Shown here: positions 15,909 to 25,845 of the stretch, in pieces
Layout of the letters: the number at the start of each line of letters is the position of its first letter
Numbering within the stretch: position 1 is the first letter of the stretch
NCBI RefSeq assembly: GCF_000744655.1
Contig: NZ_JQMJ01000002.1
Location: 1 to 64,000, forward strand
Length of the DNA stretch: 64,000 bases
Source: Streptacidiphilus rugosus AM-16
GTDB taxonomy: Bacteria > Actinomycetota > Actinomycetes > Streptomycetales > Streptomycetaceae
Direction: 5' to 3'
Notes under the pieces: generated by a model
What the model was told of the DNA's origin: nothing
The model's database searches: none
Seen by the model: the letters and a program-made list of their open reading frames with translations, nothing else
Program-made: the position numbers and the translations under genes

Positions 15909-16770
15909 GGCACTGTCGCGTTATCGGGTGCTTGATCATCTGATGGCGCGTTGAGGCGTGGGTGGCACTGGTGCCGGGTTTGTGTCAGGCCGCTGCGGGC
16001 AGGGCGATGCCGGCGGTGATGTGGCCCCAGAGGGTGAAGCGGAGGATCGTCTCGAGTCGGTTCCGGGCTGCGGTCAGCAGGTGGCGTCGGGTGCGGAAGT
16101 GGGGGTCGATGCCACTGAAGGTGGCAAGGAATCTCTGTGCCGTGCCGGCGGAGCGGAAGCCTTTCATGGCGCGTTCGCGCTGCCTCGTCGGCTGGTGGGA
16201 GTTCTCGGCGCGGTTGTTCAGGTACTTCGACTGGCGGTGCTCGACGGATCCCATGACCTCGCGGTGGGCGGCGCCGTAGGAGCGGAGCTTGTCGGTCACC
16301 AGCACCCGGGGCACCCGGCCCTGCTTCTTCAGCAGTTTCCGGAAGAAACGCCTGGCCGCGGCCTTGTCGCGGCGGGACTGGACCAGGATGTCCAGCACGT
16401 CGCCGTGCTGGTCGACGGCCCGCCACAGGTAGTGGCGCTCCCCGTTGATCTTCACGAAGACCTCGTCCAGATGCCATTTATCGCCCGGCCGTGGGCGGCG
16501 CCGGAGCAACTGGTCGGCGTAGGCCTGCCCGAACTTGGCGCACCACCGTCGGATCGTCTCGTAGGAGACGATCACGCCGCGTTGCAGCATCAGCTCCTCC
16601 ACCTCACGGAACGAGAGAGGACGGAAGTACAGCCACACGCAGTGCGCGATGACCTCCGCCGGGTAGCGGGTGGTTCCTGTACGACGGCGACGTCGACGAC
16701 ACGAACGAACCCTCCCTGGGATGAGCAACCTCAAGATCATCCTACGCCCGCCCGGCAACGTGACAGCGCC
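15909..16770 (-). mobile_element. IS6-family element, copy B
   Basis: 862 bp between GGCACTGTCGCGTTATCGGG (15909) and GGCGCTGTCACGTTGCCGGG read inward from 16770. The 8-bp flanks do not match. Its promoter-proximal end lies directly against the 3' part of another IS6 copy (16771 onward), so it arrived by insertion into, or recombination with, that copy. Confidence 0.82.
15985..16702 (-). pseudogene. IS6-family transposase (copy B), N-terminal frameshift
   Basis: All three catalytic blocks are in one frame: DKWHLDEVFVKI, RVLVTDKLRSYGAA and NNRAENSHQPTR. The start at the GTG at 16702 is in another frame because of one extra C near 16672. One codon (Phe) is also missing before PLSFREVEE compared with copies A and C. 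With no start in the main frame it may not be translated. Readthrough into the neighbouring IS1380 debris creates a spurious 815-codon open frame. Confidence 0.8.
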
Positions 16771-16896
16771 CGGCACCGGCTCGAGATGATCCTCCGCTTC
16801 ACCGTCTGGGACCACGTCACCGCCGGCATCGGCCTGCCTGCCACAGCCTGAACCAAGTCCCGAACCCAGCCCGACCACGGCCTCCCACACCGTCAG

Positions 16897-18552
16897 CCTG
16901 GATCCGTCGATTCGATTTCTGTGAGCCGATTCGGGTGTCGCGTGGGTGGATTTCCGCTGGTGGGCAGGGGTGACTGCCGGGTGGCCGTCCCGGCGGCGGG
17001 GTCTCCGAGGTCCTCGGGTCGTGATCGGTTGGGGCGGAGGGGAGTTCAGCTCCGCAGGCGGCAGCCGGCCGCTGTCCACAGGTTCTCGAGGGCGTCTTGC
17101 CAGGACCAACGCGCGGGCAGGTGGAAGGTCATGGTGCGCCCACCAGCGGCCAGCCGGGGGAACGGCTACCAGTTGGCGGCGGATCGTGCCGGTGCGGGCC
17201 CTGGCGTGGAACGCGGAGGCCAAAGTGCCGAGGGTTCGGGTGAGGTTGTGGGCAAGGGTGGCCAGGGTCAGCCACGCGGCGTTCGCGGTGAACTTCCCCG
17301 AGGGCAGGTGGGCGAGGGCGGAGTCTTCCAGGTCGGCGAAGATCTGCTCGACGATCGCGTGCGCGCGGTGGCTCTTCTCCGCCTCCACGAGTGGGAATGG
17401 GGTGTCGGCGAAGACTGCATGGTAGCGGCAGGCGGGGAACAGCTCGCCCTGGCCGTCCGGGATGTCGTCCTGGTTGAGTCTGCGCACGCGGCGGACCAGC
17501 ATCCGAGCGGTGACCTGGTACTGCTTCGCTTTCCCGGTGAACGCGGTGTACTGGGCCTCGGCGATTTCGGCGTCGGAGATCCAGCGTTCCTCATCCTGGT
17601 CCCAGATTGCTTTCGGGTACTTGATCGCCGTCCAGGTGTCCTCGGGGATCGCGGCGATCAGCTCGCGGACCCTCTTGCGCTGGGCGACGGCGATCGAGAA
17701 ACGGGCCTTTGCTCGGCGGCAGGCCGCGACGACCTTGTGGGAGAAGAACGCCGAGTCGGCGCGGACCACGATCATGCCGGTGGCGCCCATAGCTCGCACC
17801 TGCGATATCGCCTCGGCGACCAGGCTCGCGGCGCCCTTGGCCAAGCCGGCCGAGCCCTTGCGCAGCCGCTCAGCCACGATCACCGGTGCCGAAAGCGGGG
17901 TGGAGGCGACCACGATCTGAAAGTGCAGGCCTGTGACCTTGGTGTATCCGTGCTCGGCGCCCTGCTTCCCGGCCCCGTAGACCTGCTTGATCTTGGAGTC
18001 GATGTCCAGGAACACGATCTCGTTGCCGCCGGGAAGCAGGTCGCAACTCCCGGCCAGGCGGCAGGTGAATGACCGGGCAGCGGACTGGAGTTGGCGCACG
18101 TGTCCCCAGGTGAACGCGCGCAGGAAACCGCCGAGCGTGGACGGCGCACGTGTCCCCAGGCGAACGCCCTGGCCATGGCTCCGTGCCGCAGCACAGTGGT
18201 GTCGTCGATCGAGTCGGCCCCGGCGAGCATCGCCGCCACAAGCGACATCACCTTCGCGTCCGCAGCGGCCCCGGCCCCGTTTCTGGCGCCCGCGAGGCGG
18301 ACCTTTTCGCGGACCAGGCCGGGCAGGCCGCACACCTCCGCAAGTCGCACAGCCGGGGCGAGCCCGCCGTGCGAGCAGGTTCGCGTCGTCGAACGCGGCG
18401 AAGGTCACCGCTGGGCTGTGGGAGGATTTCACTTAAGAGGTGCCTTGCCGGTTGGTACTGATGGAAGCGTGAGAACTCCTATCATCCCAGCTCAGCAGGC
18501 ACCTCCCTGCGTTGGCCCAGCCTCACGCCGACCGCAGATCGGTGGATCCAGG
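16897..18552 (-). mobile_element. IS1380-family element, type B, with GTCAG duplication
   Basis: The tips are CCTGGATCC at 16897 and its exact complement GGATCCAGG ending at 18552. The flanks are GTCAG at 16892-16896 and GTCAG at 18553-18557, a 5-bp target duplication. The length is 1656 bp. The sequence is clearly different from the 1688-bp IS1380 at 6511 and 34037, so two IS1380 lineages are present. Confidence 0.87.
17046..18432 (-). pseudogene. IS1380-family transposase (type B), multiply frameshifted
   Basis: The main frame contains GNEIVFLDIDSKIKQVYG (first Asp), MIVVRADSAFFSHKVV (second Asp) and FTANAAWLTLATLAHNL. The N-terminus (SHSPAVTFAAFDDANL; VMSLVAAMLAGADSIDD) and the C-terminus (MTFHLPARWSWQDALENL, stop at 17046) lie in other frames. 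A short duplicated CACGTGTCCCCAGG motif at the N-terminal break (about 18099 and 18149) suggests a local rearrangement. Not functional as read. Confidence 0.8.
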
Positions 18553-18632
18553 GTCAGACGCTCAAGCACTCGACAACGTGACAGCACCTCCAAATATACC
18601 CTCCTGAACTGCGGATATTCGGGCTAGGGGGG

Positions 18633-21023
18633 CTAGGGGGTGAGGTAACAAGCCTTGACAACGCCGAATATCGGGTCACCACCGAACGAGGCTGAGTTGC
18701 ACGGAGCCTGGGCGGTGAAGGAGCGGTAGGCGAAGCGCCCCGCCGCGCCGTAGGCAACGGTACGAAATCCGGTGAACGTGCAGGTGCCCTTCTCCGGCGC
18801 GCAAGAGGCGGCGTAGCCGACGGGTGCGCCGCTTTGGGTGTAGCAGGATTTACCAGCGCCAGGGGCAGGGTCGATGCCAAAGGCAGCCACCGTGCATGCG
18901 GCGCTGCCCTGTCGGGCGATGAAGGAGCCTGCTGCGCCGAACGCGACGACCTGTGCATCCGCGGCGGAGCAGGTGCCGTTCTCCGGGGCGCAGGTGGCCC
19001 ATCCGCCCGCGGGGGCGCCACTGGGGGCGAGGTAGCAGCTCTTGTGGACGCCGTAGAGGGGATCCCCGCCGAAGGACACGTAGTCGCAGCTCTTGCCGTT
19101 GGTCGCAGTCTCGTACGTGAACGCGCCGTTCGCGCCGTAGGCGATCACGTGAGTTCCCGAGAACGAGCAGTAGCCGTTCTCGGATGCGCAGGGAGTGTAG
19201 CTGTCGGGCCCGCCGGACGGCGCAACGTAGCAGGACTTCAGCACGCCTGGCGTGGGGTCGCCGCTGAACGTGGAAACCCCACAGATTACGCTGCCGGTCG
19301 CTGTCTTGAACAGGTAGCTGCCCGCGCCGTAGGCGATAAGAATCGTTCCGCTGACGCTGCAGGTGCCCCCCTCGCTGGCGCACCAGCTGTATCCGGCGGG
19401 CAGGTCTGTGGGGGCGAGCAGATCGGTGTCGCCGACGGAGGTGGTGAACTTCAGGTCGCGGGCGGATTCGGCGGTGAAGGCGCCGCCGCCGTTGGTGCTG
19501 TAGCTCTCGGTACCGCTTGCATAGGGGTTTGCGTCGTTGTATTCAAATCCGTAGCAGCCGCTGGAGGTCGCCGACCGCATCCGCAGCGTGTAGGAGTGGC
19601 CCGCGGTGACCCGGATCAGTGGGTGGACGGTCATGACGTGCGGTGCTGAGGGGGGCTGCGGCAGGACCTGCGAAGAAAGGGTTGATCCGTTCACTGTGTC
19701 CAGGAGGTCAACGATCAGGGGCGCGTTGGTGTGCCAGCTGAACGCCGTGATCGATGCAGAGTTGAGCGTGCCGCTGCGCGATGGAACAAACGTCTGCTGA
19801 CGCTGGACGTTCCCTGCGATGTCACAGTAGTGCCGGAACCCGGCTGATCCGCTGGACTGGTCCTGTGTGGGCGGTGTGCCGGGTGCGCCCGCGCTGCCGG
19901 GCAGGTTCAGTGTGAACGAATCGACACAGGCGATCTGCTGCAGGGCACCGGAGGAGTCGAAGTCCATCGGACCGATGAACAGGTTCGCAGTCGACTCATT
20001 GGCGCGCCGACTGTCCCACCGGTCGGACATGAAAAGGTACCGGGTCGAACCGTCAGCCAGTGTCGTCGGGAAACTGGCGAGAGGCTGGCCGCCGCAGCTA
20101 GTGCCGTTGACGATCCGGGCTCGCCAGCGCGGTTCAGCTCTACCGGACTGATGGACGCCGTTTGGGTCGTACCAAGCGCCTGACCACGGGCCGAGCATCG
20201 AGGTCGCGGTCATCTCGCCGGTACCGCCAGAGCAGTAGGCGCAGGTCGGGTCAGACATCAACGCGTGGTAGACACCGTTCCGCTTAAAGACTGTGAACGC
20301 TTCGACATCGCCCAGGCCGAAGTTCGTGTGCTGGCCTGTCACTGACAGGTAGTCGGGAGTGAGCTTCTCTACGACGCCGTCGGCCGTAAGCCCTGCGGCG
20401 ACCTGGGTGGTGTTGTGGATCAGGTAGGCGTCGCCGTTGTCGTCCTGGAAAAGAGCGAGGTCGACCGCGCCACCGACCGCGAGCTTCGGCGACGGCGCCT
20501 GGGTGAACTGCCCGCTGGGGGTGCTGCTGGTGTAGATGTTGTAGACGCCGCCTCCGCCGTCCGACCAGAGTACGAACTTCTGGGTGGCTGCGTTGTACAG
20601 GACGTGGGGGCGGAAGCAGTCGCTGCACACGTGGGGCGGGACGACGAACCCGCGATCGGTCCAGTTGACGAGGTCGGGTGAGCTGTAGGCCTTGAACCCG
20701 CAGAAGTTCGAGTTACCCCCGTATTCGTAACCGCACGCGTAGCTGGTTCCGTATAGGTAGTAGAGGCCGCCGACCTGAAGGACACTGCCATCGTGGGCGT
20801 CCAGAGAGTTTCCGTCGACGTCGAAACGGCTGAGCTGCTGGCCGTTGGAGTCGGCGTTAGTGATCGTGACCCCGGCGTCGGCATATGCACGGGTATCGGT
20901 CGGCCCAAGGGGGTGCGGCGCGATGAATGTGACGAAGGTGAGGACTGCGGCGAAGACTGTGAGGACGGCCTTGCGGGCGAGAGCGCGTGGTAGTCGGGGA
21001 CGGCGAATGGGGGCGGGCGTCAT
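18633..21023 (-). CDS. Secreted GH43-like beta-propeller protein with C-terminal Cys repeats
   Basis: 796 residues from the ATG at 21023, eight bases after AAGGAG. Residues 1-about 46 form a signal peptide with a basic start and a long hydrophobic core. Residues about 60-390 resemble glycoside hydrolase family 43/62-type five-bladed propellers (GSVLQVGGLYYLYGTSYACG, SPDLVNWTDRGFV, FRPHVLYN, GDVEAFTVFKRNGVYHAL). Residues about 390-560 form a beta-sandwich-like linker. The last about 230 residues are four units of about 56, each with C-E-G-C, AYGA-G-F, and FGGDP-GV-KSCY. It probably acts outside the cell on plant or microbial polysaccharide; the repeats may bind carbohydrate. Substrate unknown. 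Confidence 0.78.
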   Translation of the reverse strand: MTPAPIRRPRLPRALARKAVLTVFAAVLTFVTFIAPHPLGPTDTRAYADAGVTITNADSNGQQLSRFDVDGNSLDAHDGSVLQVGGLYYLYGTSYACGYEYGGNSNFCGFKAYSSPDLVNWTDRGFVVPPHVCSDCFRPHVLYNAATQKFVLWSDGGGGVYNIYTSSTPSGQFTQAPSPKLAVGGAVDLALFQDDNGDAYLIHNTTQVAAGLTADGVVEKLTPDYLSVTGQHTNFGLGDVEAFTVFKRNGVYHALMSDPTCAYCSGGTGEMTATSMLGPWSGAWYDPNGVHQSGRAEPRWRARIVNGTSCGGQPLASFPTTLADGSTRYLFMSDRWDSRRANESTANLFIGPMDFDSSGALQQIACVDSFTLNLPGSAGAPGTPPTQDQSSGSAGFRHYCDIAGNVQRQQTFVPSRSGTLNSASITAFSWHTNAPLIVDLLDTVNGSTLSSQVLPQPPSAPHVMTVHPLIRVTAGHSYTLRMRSATSSGCYGFEYNDANPYASGTESYSTNGGGAFTAESARDLKFTTSVGDTDLLAPTDLPAGYSWCASEGGTCSVSGTILIAYGAGSYLFKTATGSVICGVSTFSGDPTPGVLKSCYVAPSGGPDSYTPCASENGYCSFSGTHVIAYGANGAFTYETATNGKSCDYVSFGGDPLYGVHKSCYLAPSGAPAGGWATCAPENGTCSAADAQVVAFGAAGSFIARQGSAACTVAAFGIDPAPGAGKSCYTQSGAPVGYAASCAPEKGTCTFTGFRTVAYGAAGRFAYRSFTAQAPCNSASFGGDPIFGVVKACYLTP

Positions 21024-21367
21024 CGGTTGCGGCTCCTTGGCGGCGGGGGAAAACAGCGGGAGCAGGGCAGACAGACAGTCAGTTTTTTGCTGGGCGAGCG
21101 GCCGGGTGTCGGAGATGAGGGTGGGGGAGGTCGGGGGCGGCCGGAGGGCGCGGGCTGGATGCCTGATGCTCCGCAGCATGGTGGAGTCGGCGAGGCCGTC
21201 GATGAGAGACAAGCTACAGGCGGTGGTGAGCAGCCACAGCCCGGTGCTGGGAGGACCGTGCAACGTCGTACCAACGGTCTACCGATTCCTCATTGCTCGC
21301 CGGGACAGTGATCTGTCGTCCGCCCTCTGTCCCAAGAGCAGAGCCCCTCCATCAATTCAATGCGCAC

Positions 21368-22683
21368 TGATCCGCCCCGGGTTTGATGGAGAAATCGAAG
21401 ACCCGGAAGGATCCCGAGCATGGCTGCTCCTCGTAGGTACCCCGATGAACTGCGCGAACGCGCGACCCGGCTGTGTGTCGAGGCCGCAAGGACCCCGCGG
21501 GCCGGGCCGGGGCGATCAAGCGCATCGCCGACCAGCTCGACGTGCACCCCGAGGCGCTGCGCGGCTGGGTGCGGCAGGCCGAGACCGACGAGGGAAGCCG
21601 ACTCGGGACCACGAGCGCGGACGCGGCCCGCATCGCGGAGCTGGAACGAGAGAACCGCGAGTTTCGCCGGGCGAACTCCATCCTGCGGTCCGCCTCGGCT
21701 TTCTTCGCCGCGGAGCTGGACCGCCCGCATCGTTGAGGGTCGCCTACATCGACCAGCACAAGGAGGAGTTCGGCGTCCAGTCGATCTGCGCGGCCCTGGC
21801 GGGCACCGACGCCGAGATCGCGCCGAGCACCTACTATGCCGCCCGGGCCCGCCCGGAGGCGGCCCGCACCACCCGCGACCGGGAGTTGACCAGGCAGATC
21901 CGTGCCATCCACGCCGACAACTACGGCGTCTAAGGTGCCCGCAAGGTCCACGCCGCCCTGCGGCGCGAGGGCTGGAAGGTGGCCCGCTGTACGGTCGAGC
22001 GCCTGATTCGCGAGGCCGGCCTGCGCGGGGCGGTCCGCGCGAAGAGCCCGCGGGCCACCCGTCCCGCTCCCGAGACCGGCCGGCCCGCGGACCTGGTGAA
22101 CCGGCAGTTCACCGCCGCGGCGCCGAATCAGCTGTGGGTCGCGGACATCACCTACATCAGGACGTTCTCCGGCTGGGTCTACGCCGCGTTCGTCATCGAC
22201 GCCTTCTCCCGCATGGTCGTCGGCTGGCAGGTCGCCACCAGCCTCCACACCGACCTCGCCCTCGACGCCCTGGAGATGGCCCTCTGGCGCCGCCAACACA
22301 CCGGCGCCGACCTGGCCGGCCTCACGCATCACTCCGACCGCGGAGTTCAATACCGTTCCCTGCGCTACACCGCGCGCCTCGAGCAGGAGGCCGCCGTGGC
22401 CTCGGTCGGGTCCAAGGGCGACTCGTACGACAACGCTCTCGCCGAGGCTTTCAACAGCCTGTTCAAGGCGGAGCTGATCCGCAACAAAGGCCCCTGGACC
22501 GGCATCAACGACCGCGAGATCGCCGTCGTCGAGTACATCGACTGGTTCAACCAGCGACGCCTCCACGGCGAACTCGGCCACGTCCCGCTGGCCGAGTATG
22601 AAGCCCTTCACGCCGCCGCACCTGTCCCAGAACCCGCCCAGAAAACCAGCTAACCGACCGTCCACGAAACCCGGGGCTTGACA
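21368..22683 (+). mobile_element. IS3-family element, copy 1, with CAC duplication
   Basis: The tips are TGATCCGCCCCGGGTTT at 21368 and TGTCAAGCCCCGGGTTT read inward from 22683. The flanks are CAC (21365-21367) and CAC (22684-22686), the 3-bp duplication usual for IS3. The length is 1316 bp, with orfA and orfB in the expected order. Confidence 0.87.
21420..22653 (+). pseudogene. IS3-family OrfA/OrfB transposase, frameshift and nonsense mutation
   Basis: OrfA: YPDELRERATRLCVEAAR, a frame break near 21492, then GAIKRIADQLDVHPEALRGW and a leucine-zipper-like ELERENREFRRANSIL. OrfB: VADITYIRTFSGWVYAAFVI (first Asp), THHSDRGVQYRSL (second Asp) and NALAEAFNSLFKAELI (Glu). An in-frame TAA at 21931 replaces the codon before GARKVHAALRREGW. 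Both defects would block a functional OrfAB. Confidence 0.85.
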
Positions 22684-23011
22684 CACAGTCAGGGAGTCGG
22701 ACTGTTGGGGCGGCCCAACAAAGCACGACTTGAGAGTTCCGCAGGTGGGGTCGATCGCGTTGAAGGACGCAAGGTCGCAGGCCACCGGACCGGTCATAGT
22801 CCGGTACGTAAATTGGTCGTTGGCCCCGTAAGGCACGGATTGGCTCCCTATAAACGAAGGGGTCTGCTTGAGTTAATGAAACGATTCATCAACTGGGAAG
22901 CACTGTCTACTCCTGGAAGGGCACTGTCAATACCCCTGGAGTCGGCGGTCGTTACTCCCGTTGAACTCGTAGTCGCCCGCGAGGGCTGACGTTCCTTGAT
23001 CCCTGCGGTAT

Positions 23012-23397
23012 GCCGTGGTGGTGAGGTATGCGCAGGCGGGTGGGTACACGCCCGAGCTGCAGGCGGCCCGTGAACGGCTGAGGCTGGAGGCTGCCGAGCG
23101 GTTCGAGCGTGGGGATGCGGGTGGAGGTGCTGCGGGAGCGGGCCGATCGGATCCTGGCCAGGCGGGACGATCGCGCAGCTCGCCACGCTCGGCATCACCG
23201 TGGCCGAGGTCAAGGAGTCCTGGACCGCCGACATGCCCACCCGCGCGCAGGCGAGCGCGCTGAAGCTGCCCGCAGGTACGCCGGTGCTGCGCTGGACCCG
23301 GCACATGATCAGCGACACGGGTCGCGTCGTCGAGGTCGCCGACCCGATCGTGCGGCGCGGCAACAGCACCGTCGTGGAGACCACCATCAAGGTTTGA
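23012..23397 (+). pseudogene. Decayed GntR-family regulator (UTRA domain remains)
   Basis: The start of this stretch reads VVRYAQAGGYTPELQAARER; after at least one frame change the C-terminal effector-binding UTRA domain follows: ITVAEVKESWTADMPTRAQA, then GTPVLRWTRHMISDTGRVVE and NSTVVETTIKV-stop. The winged-helix DNA-binding domain is not present. It is a truncated, non-functional regulator. Confidence 0.6.
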
Positions 23398-23507
23398 CGG
23401 GGAGTCGGTCCGCGTCGGTGCGGGAGAACCCCGGCCCGACACCGGTCGCCGCCAACCCGAGCGCGACCGCGACCGCGTCACCACCCGTGGGATTGGGTGC
23501 CCCGGCC

Positions 23508-23747
23508 TCACCGGCCGATCCGCAGATCGCCCGTTCGGCGGACCCGGCGAGCGAGCCGGCTTCCCCCTCTGCCTCCGGTGGTGGGGTCGTAGTTGCGGGC
23601 GCCGAGGAGGCTGTAGTTGGTGGCGGGGTCGGCGGCTGGTTGAGGTAGCCGCGGCCGTCGACCCAGCCGCCCGTGACGCCGCGAGCGGTGCCGTAAGGGG
23701 TGAAGGCGGCATCCCACGACTGGACGGGTGCTCACCTTTGAAGGCAA
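23508..23747 (-). pseudogene. RHS-repeat core fragment
   Basis: The minus strand encodes WDAAFTPYGTARG, then GWVDGRGYLNQPADPATNY and SLLGARNYDPTTG. This is the hallmark end of the RHS core (TP-G-RG ... GFLG ... T-LGAR-YDP), after which a variable toxin tip normally starts. Here the frame breaks straight after the core. It lies downstream of the toxin-tip/immunity pair at 23803-24337, as in rhs loci that keep displaced old tips. Confidence 0.65.
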
Positions 23748-23802
23748 GCACCCGTCCCAGTATCCGCAGCAGGATCAGCCCGTGGAGCTCATCCATCCAT
23801 AC

Positions 23803-24078
23803 CTAACGCGAGCAGCCGCCGATGCTGGCGACAAAGTCGGTTACGGCGTGATGGAGACCCTGCTCGTCGATATCAAACTCATCCCGAAGTTCCGGGTCTG
23901 AGCAGTACGCATCGACAGCGCCAAAGAGTCGATCCAGCTCCTGTGCGATTGGCGCGTAAAGACCCTCACCGACTCCCCTGAAGAGCGCCAGGAAAAGCGT
24001 TTCAAACTCGGGGGCCGAAATCCTTCCATCAAGGAAGGCAACTGCAGCGACTCGGAATGGCTCGATCCTAGTGTCCAT
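23803..24078 (-). CDS. Colicin-immunity-like protein
   Basis: 91 residues, acidic. The text FLDGRISAPEFETLFLALFR, then LDRLFGAVDAYCSDPELRDE and IDEQGLHHAVTDF follows the pattern of the self-protective colicin-like immunity family (Pfam Colicin_immun). Its ATG overlaps the stop codon of the toxin-tip fragment (TGATG), so the two were translationally coupled. It would bind and block the tRNase tip. The gene is intact although its toxin is truncated. Confidence 0.72.
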   Translation of the reverse strand: MDTRIEPFRVAAVAFLDGRISAPEFETLFLALFRGVGEGLYAPIAQELDRLFGAVDAYCSDPELRDEFDIDEQGLHHAVTDFVASIGGCSR

Positions 24079-24337
24079 CAGAAGAGAAACCTATCATTAA
24101 TTACACTTGAGATTTGACTCTCGCTCAGCTTCCAACCACTCAGGAAGCTGCCGCCTGGATTGGCCAGAACGGCCAAACGCTTCTCTGCATGATAGTGGGC
24201 AGTGACAGGGTTTCCGCGATAACTGATGGAGTCTTTGACAATCCCGTCACCATCCAGGAAGTCCTTCATTGCAGACTCAAACGCTTCCCGTCCGACATTA
24301 CCTACCTGGACGACTCGCTGAACCGCATCGGTTCGAA
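24078..24337 (-). pseudogene. Truncated colicin-D-like toxin tip
   Basis: 86 residues remain to the stop at 24078: GREAFESAMKDFLDGDGIVK, then SYRGNPVTAHYHAEKRLAVL and GSFLSGWKLSESQISSVI. The SYRG-PVT...F-SGWKL pattern is that of colicin-D-type anticodon nuclease domains at the ends of RHS and other polymorphic toxins. The region that would hold the catalytic His and any delivery domain was removed by the IS3 insertion at 24338. Lower G+C than the surroundings supports acquisition. Confidence 0.68.
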
Positions 24338-24942
24338 TGGAGACTCGATTCTCTGAGAGGATTGAGTCATGGCACGTCCCTCCCCCTATCCCGCTGAGCT
24401 GCGGCGTCGTGCGGTGCGCATGGTCGCCGAGGTTCGCCCCGACTACGACACGGAGTGGGCCGCGATGAAGGCCGTCGCCGCCAAGCTCGGCGTCGGGTCG
24501 GCCGAGACCGTGCGGCAGTGGGTCCGGCGGGACCAGGTCGACGCCGATACGCGGGCCGGCGTGACGACGGAGGAATCCGCCCTGGTGAAGGCCCTGAAGC
24601 GAGAGAATGCCGAGCTGAAGCGGGCGAACGAGATCCTCAAGGCCGCGGCGAGTTTCTTCGCGGCCGAGCTCGACCGGCCACACCTGCGCTCGTAGCGTTC
24701 ATCGACGAGCACCGGGACCGCTTCGGCGGCGTCGAGCCGATCTGCCGCGTGCTGACTCAGCACGGCTGCAGCATCGCCCCCTCCACCTACTACGCCCACA
24801 AGCAGCGCCAGGCGTCTCCATCAGCCCACCAGGTTCGTGACGCCGAACTGAAGACCTTGATCGCCGAGGTATACGAGACCAACTACCGTGTCTACGGGGC
24901 CCGGAAGGTCTGGCGCGAACTGAACCGGCGGGGCCACACAGT

Positions 24943-25845
24943 GAGCCCTTTCCAACCTGACCGTGCTGGCCGCGGGTTGGGCATGCAGGGCTGTACGAAG
25001 TGGCGAAGCTCCTGGTAGACGGGTTCACGACCAAGATCACCCGTTGTCGACCAGGAGCTTCGTCGTGCTTGTCTACCGGTCCGCGATCGACCTGTCCAGT
25101 TCGGCCCTGCGGCTCCTGTCCCGCCACCTGGCCGAGCGGCGGAAGCAGCTGAAGACGCGATGGCGACGACTGTCGACGGGCCGACAGGCCCTGCTCGCCC
25201 TCGCGCACCTCCGCTGCGGCGACACCTACCAGCGCCTGGCCGCCGCTTTCGGCATCGGGGTGGCCACCGCTTACCGCTATGTCCGCGAAGCCGTCGACGT
25301 CCTCGCCGCCCTGGCCCCGACCCTCCAGCAGGCCGTTCAGGCGGCCACCAGCAAGGCGTTCGTCATCCTGGACGGCACCTTGCTGCCCATCGACCGCGTC
25401 GCCGCCGACCGCCCCTACTACTCGGGCAAGCACAAGAAGCACGGCATGAACGTGCAGGTACTCACCGATCCGTTCGGACGCCTGCTGTGGGCCTCTCCCG
25501 CCCTGCCCGGCGCGGTTCACGACATCAAGGCCGCCCGCACCCACGGCATCATCGACGCCCTCACCGCCGCCGGCGTCCGCTGCTGGGCCGACAAGGGCTA
25601 CCAGGGCGCCCGCGGCACGGTCCGCGTCCCCTACCGAGGCCGCTGGGCCAAGCTCTCCGCCGGTCAGAAGGCCGTCAACCTCTCCCACGCGAAGATCCGC
25701 GCGGTAGGCGAGCAGGCCATGGCCACACTCAAGGGCTGGCGGCTCCTGCGCCAAGCTCCGCTGCAGCCCCAGCCGCATCACCAACATCGTCAAAGCCGTC
25801 CTCGCCCTGCACCTCAACACGTCAACATGAGGTTGGAAAAGGCTC
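24943..25845 (+). mobile_element. IS5-family element, 903 bp, inserted in IS3 orfB
   Basis: Near-perfect inverted tips: GAGCCCTTTCCAACCT at 24943 and GAGCCTTTTCCAACCT read inward from 25845. The flanks are AGT (24940-24942) and AGT (25846-25848). Removing the element and one AGT restores the IS3 orfB frame, which confirms both boundaries. Confidence 0.93.
25065..25830 (+). pseudogene. IS5-family DDE transposase, late frameshift
   Basis: Starts at a GTG six bases after CAGGAG. The text includes the HTH (GDTYQRLAAAFGIGVATAYR), FVILDGTLLPIDRV (first Asp), YYSGKHKKHGMNVQVLTDPF, CWADKGYQGARG (second Asp) and VGEQAMATLKGWRLLR with the Glu. One base change in frame near 25753 moves the last about 25 residues (LRCSPSRITNIVKAVLALHL) to another frame. 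The catalytic core is complete, so residual activity is possible. Confidence 0.85.

Larger units (their letters stand above)
16771..18588 (+). mobile_element. IS6-family copy D remnant, split by IS1380
   Basis: 16771-16896 encodes the last residues of an IS6 transposase (RLEMILRFTVWDHVTAGIGL, then PATA-stop) plus its downstream sequence to GTCAG. The remainder, GTCAGACGCTCAAGCAC and the terminal repeat ending GTGACAGCACC, resumes at 18553-18588. The interruption is the IS1380-type element 16897-18552. The 5' three-quarters of this copy is gone. Confidence 0.75.
21290..22884 (-). pseudogene. Remnant of a second Cys-repeat protein, split by IS3
   Basis: The minus strand at 22684-22884 encodes PSFIGSQSVPYGANDQFTYR, then PVACDLASFNAIDPTCGTLK and SCFVGPP, one unit of the repeat found in the 18633-21023 protein. 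The IS3 element 21368-22683 interrupts it. Joining the flanks across the CAC duplication continues the frame for about 35 more codons to a stop at 21290. Everything upstream of 22884, including any catalytic domain, is missing. Confidence 0.6.

Noticed and set aside
15985..18432. An 815-codon minus-strand frame that joins an IS1380 and an IS6 transposase
   Set aside because: The join is a chance readthrough across two separate elements whose tips and target duplications are visible; it is not a real fusion protein.
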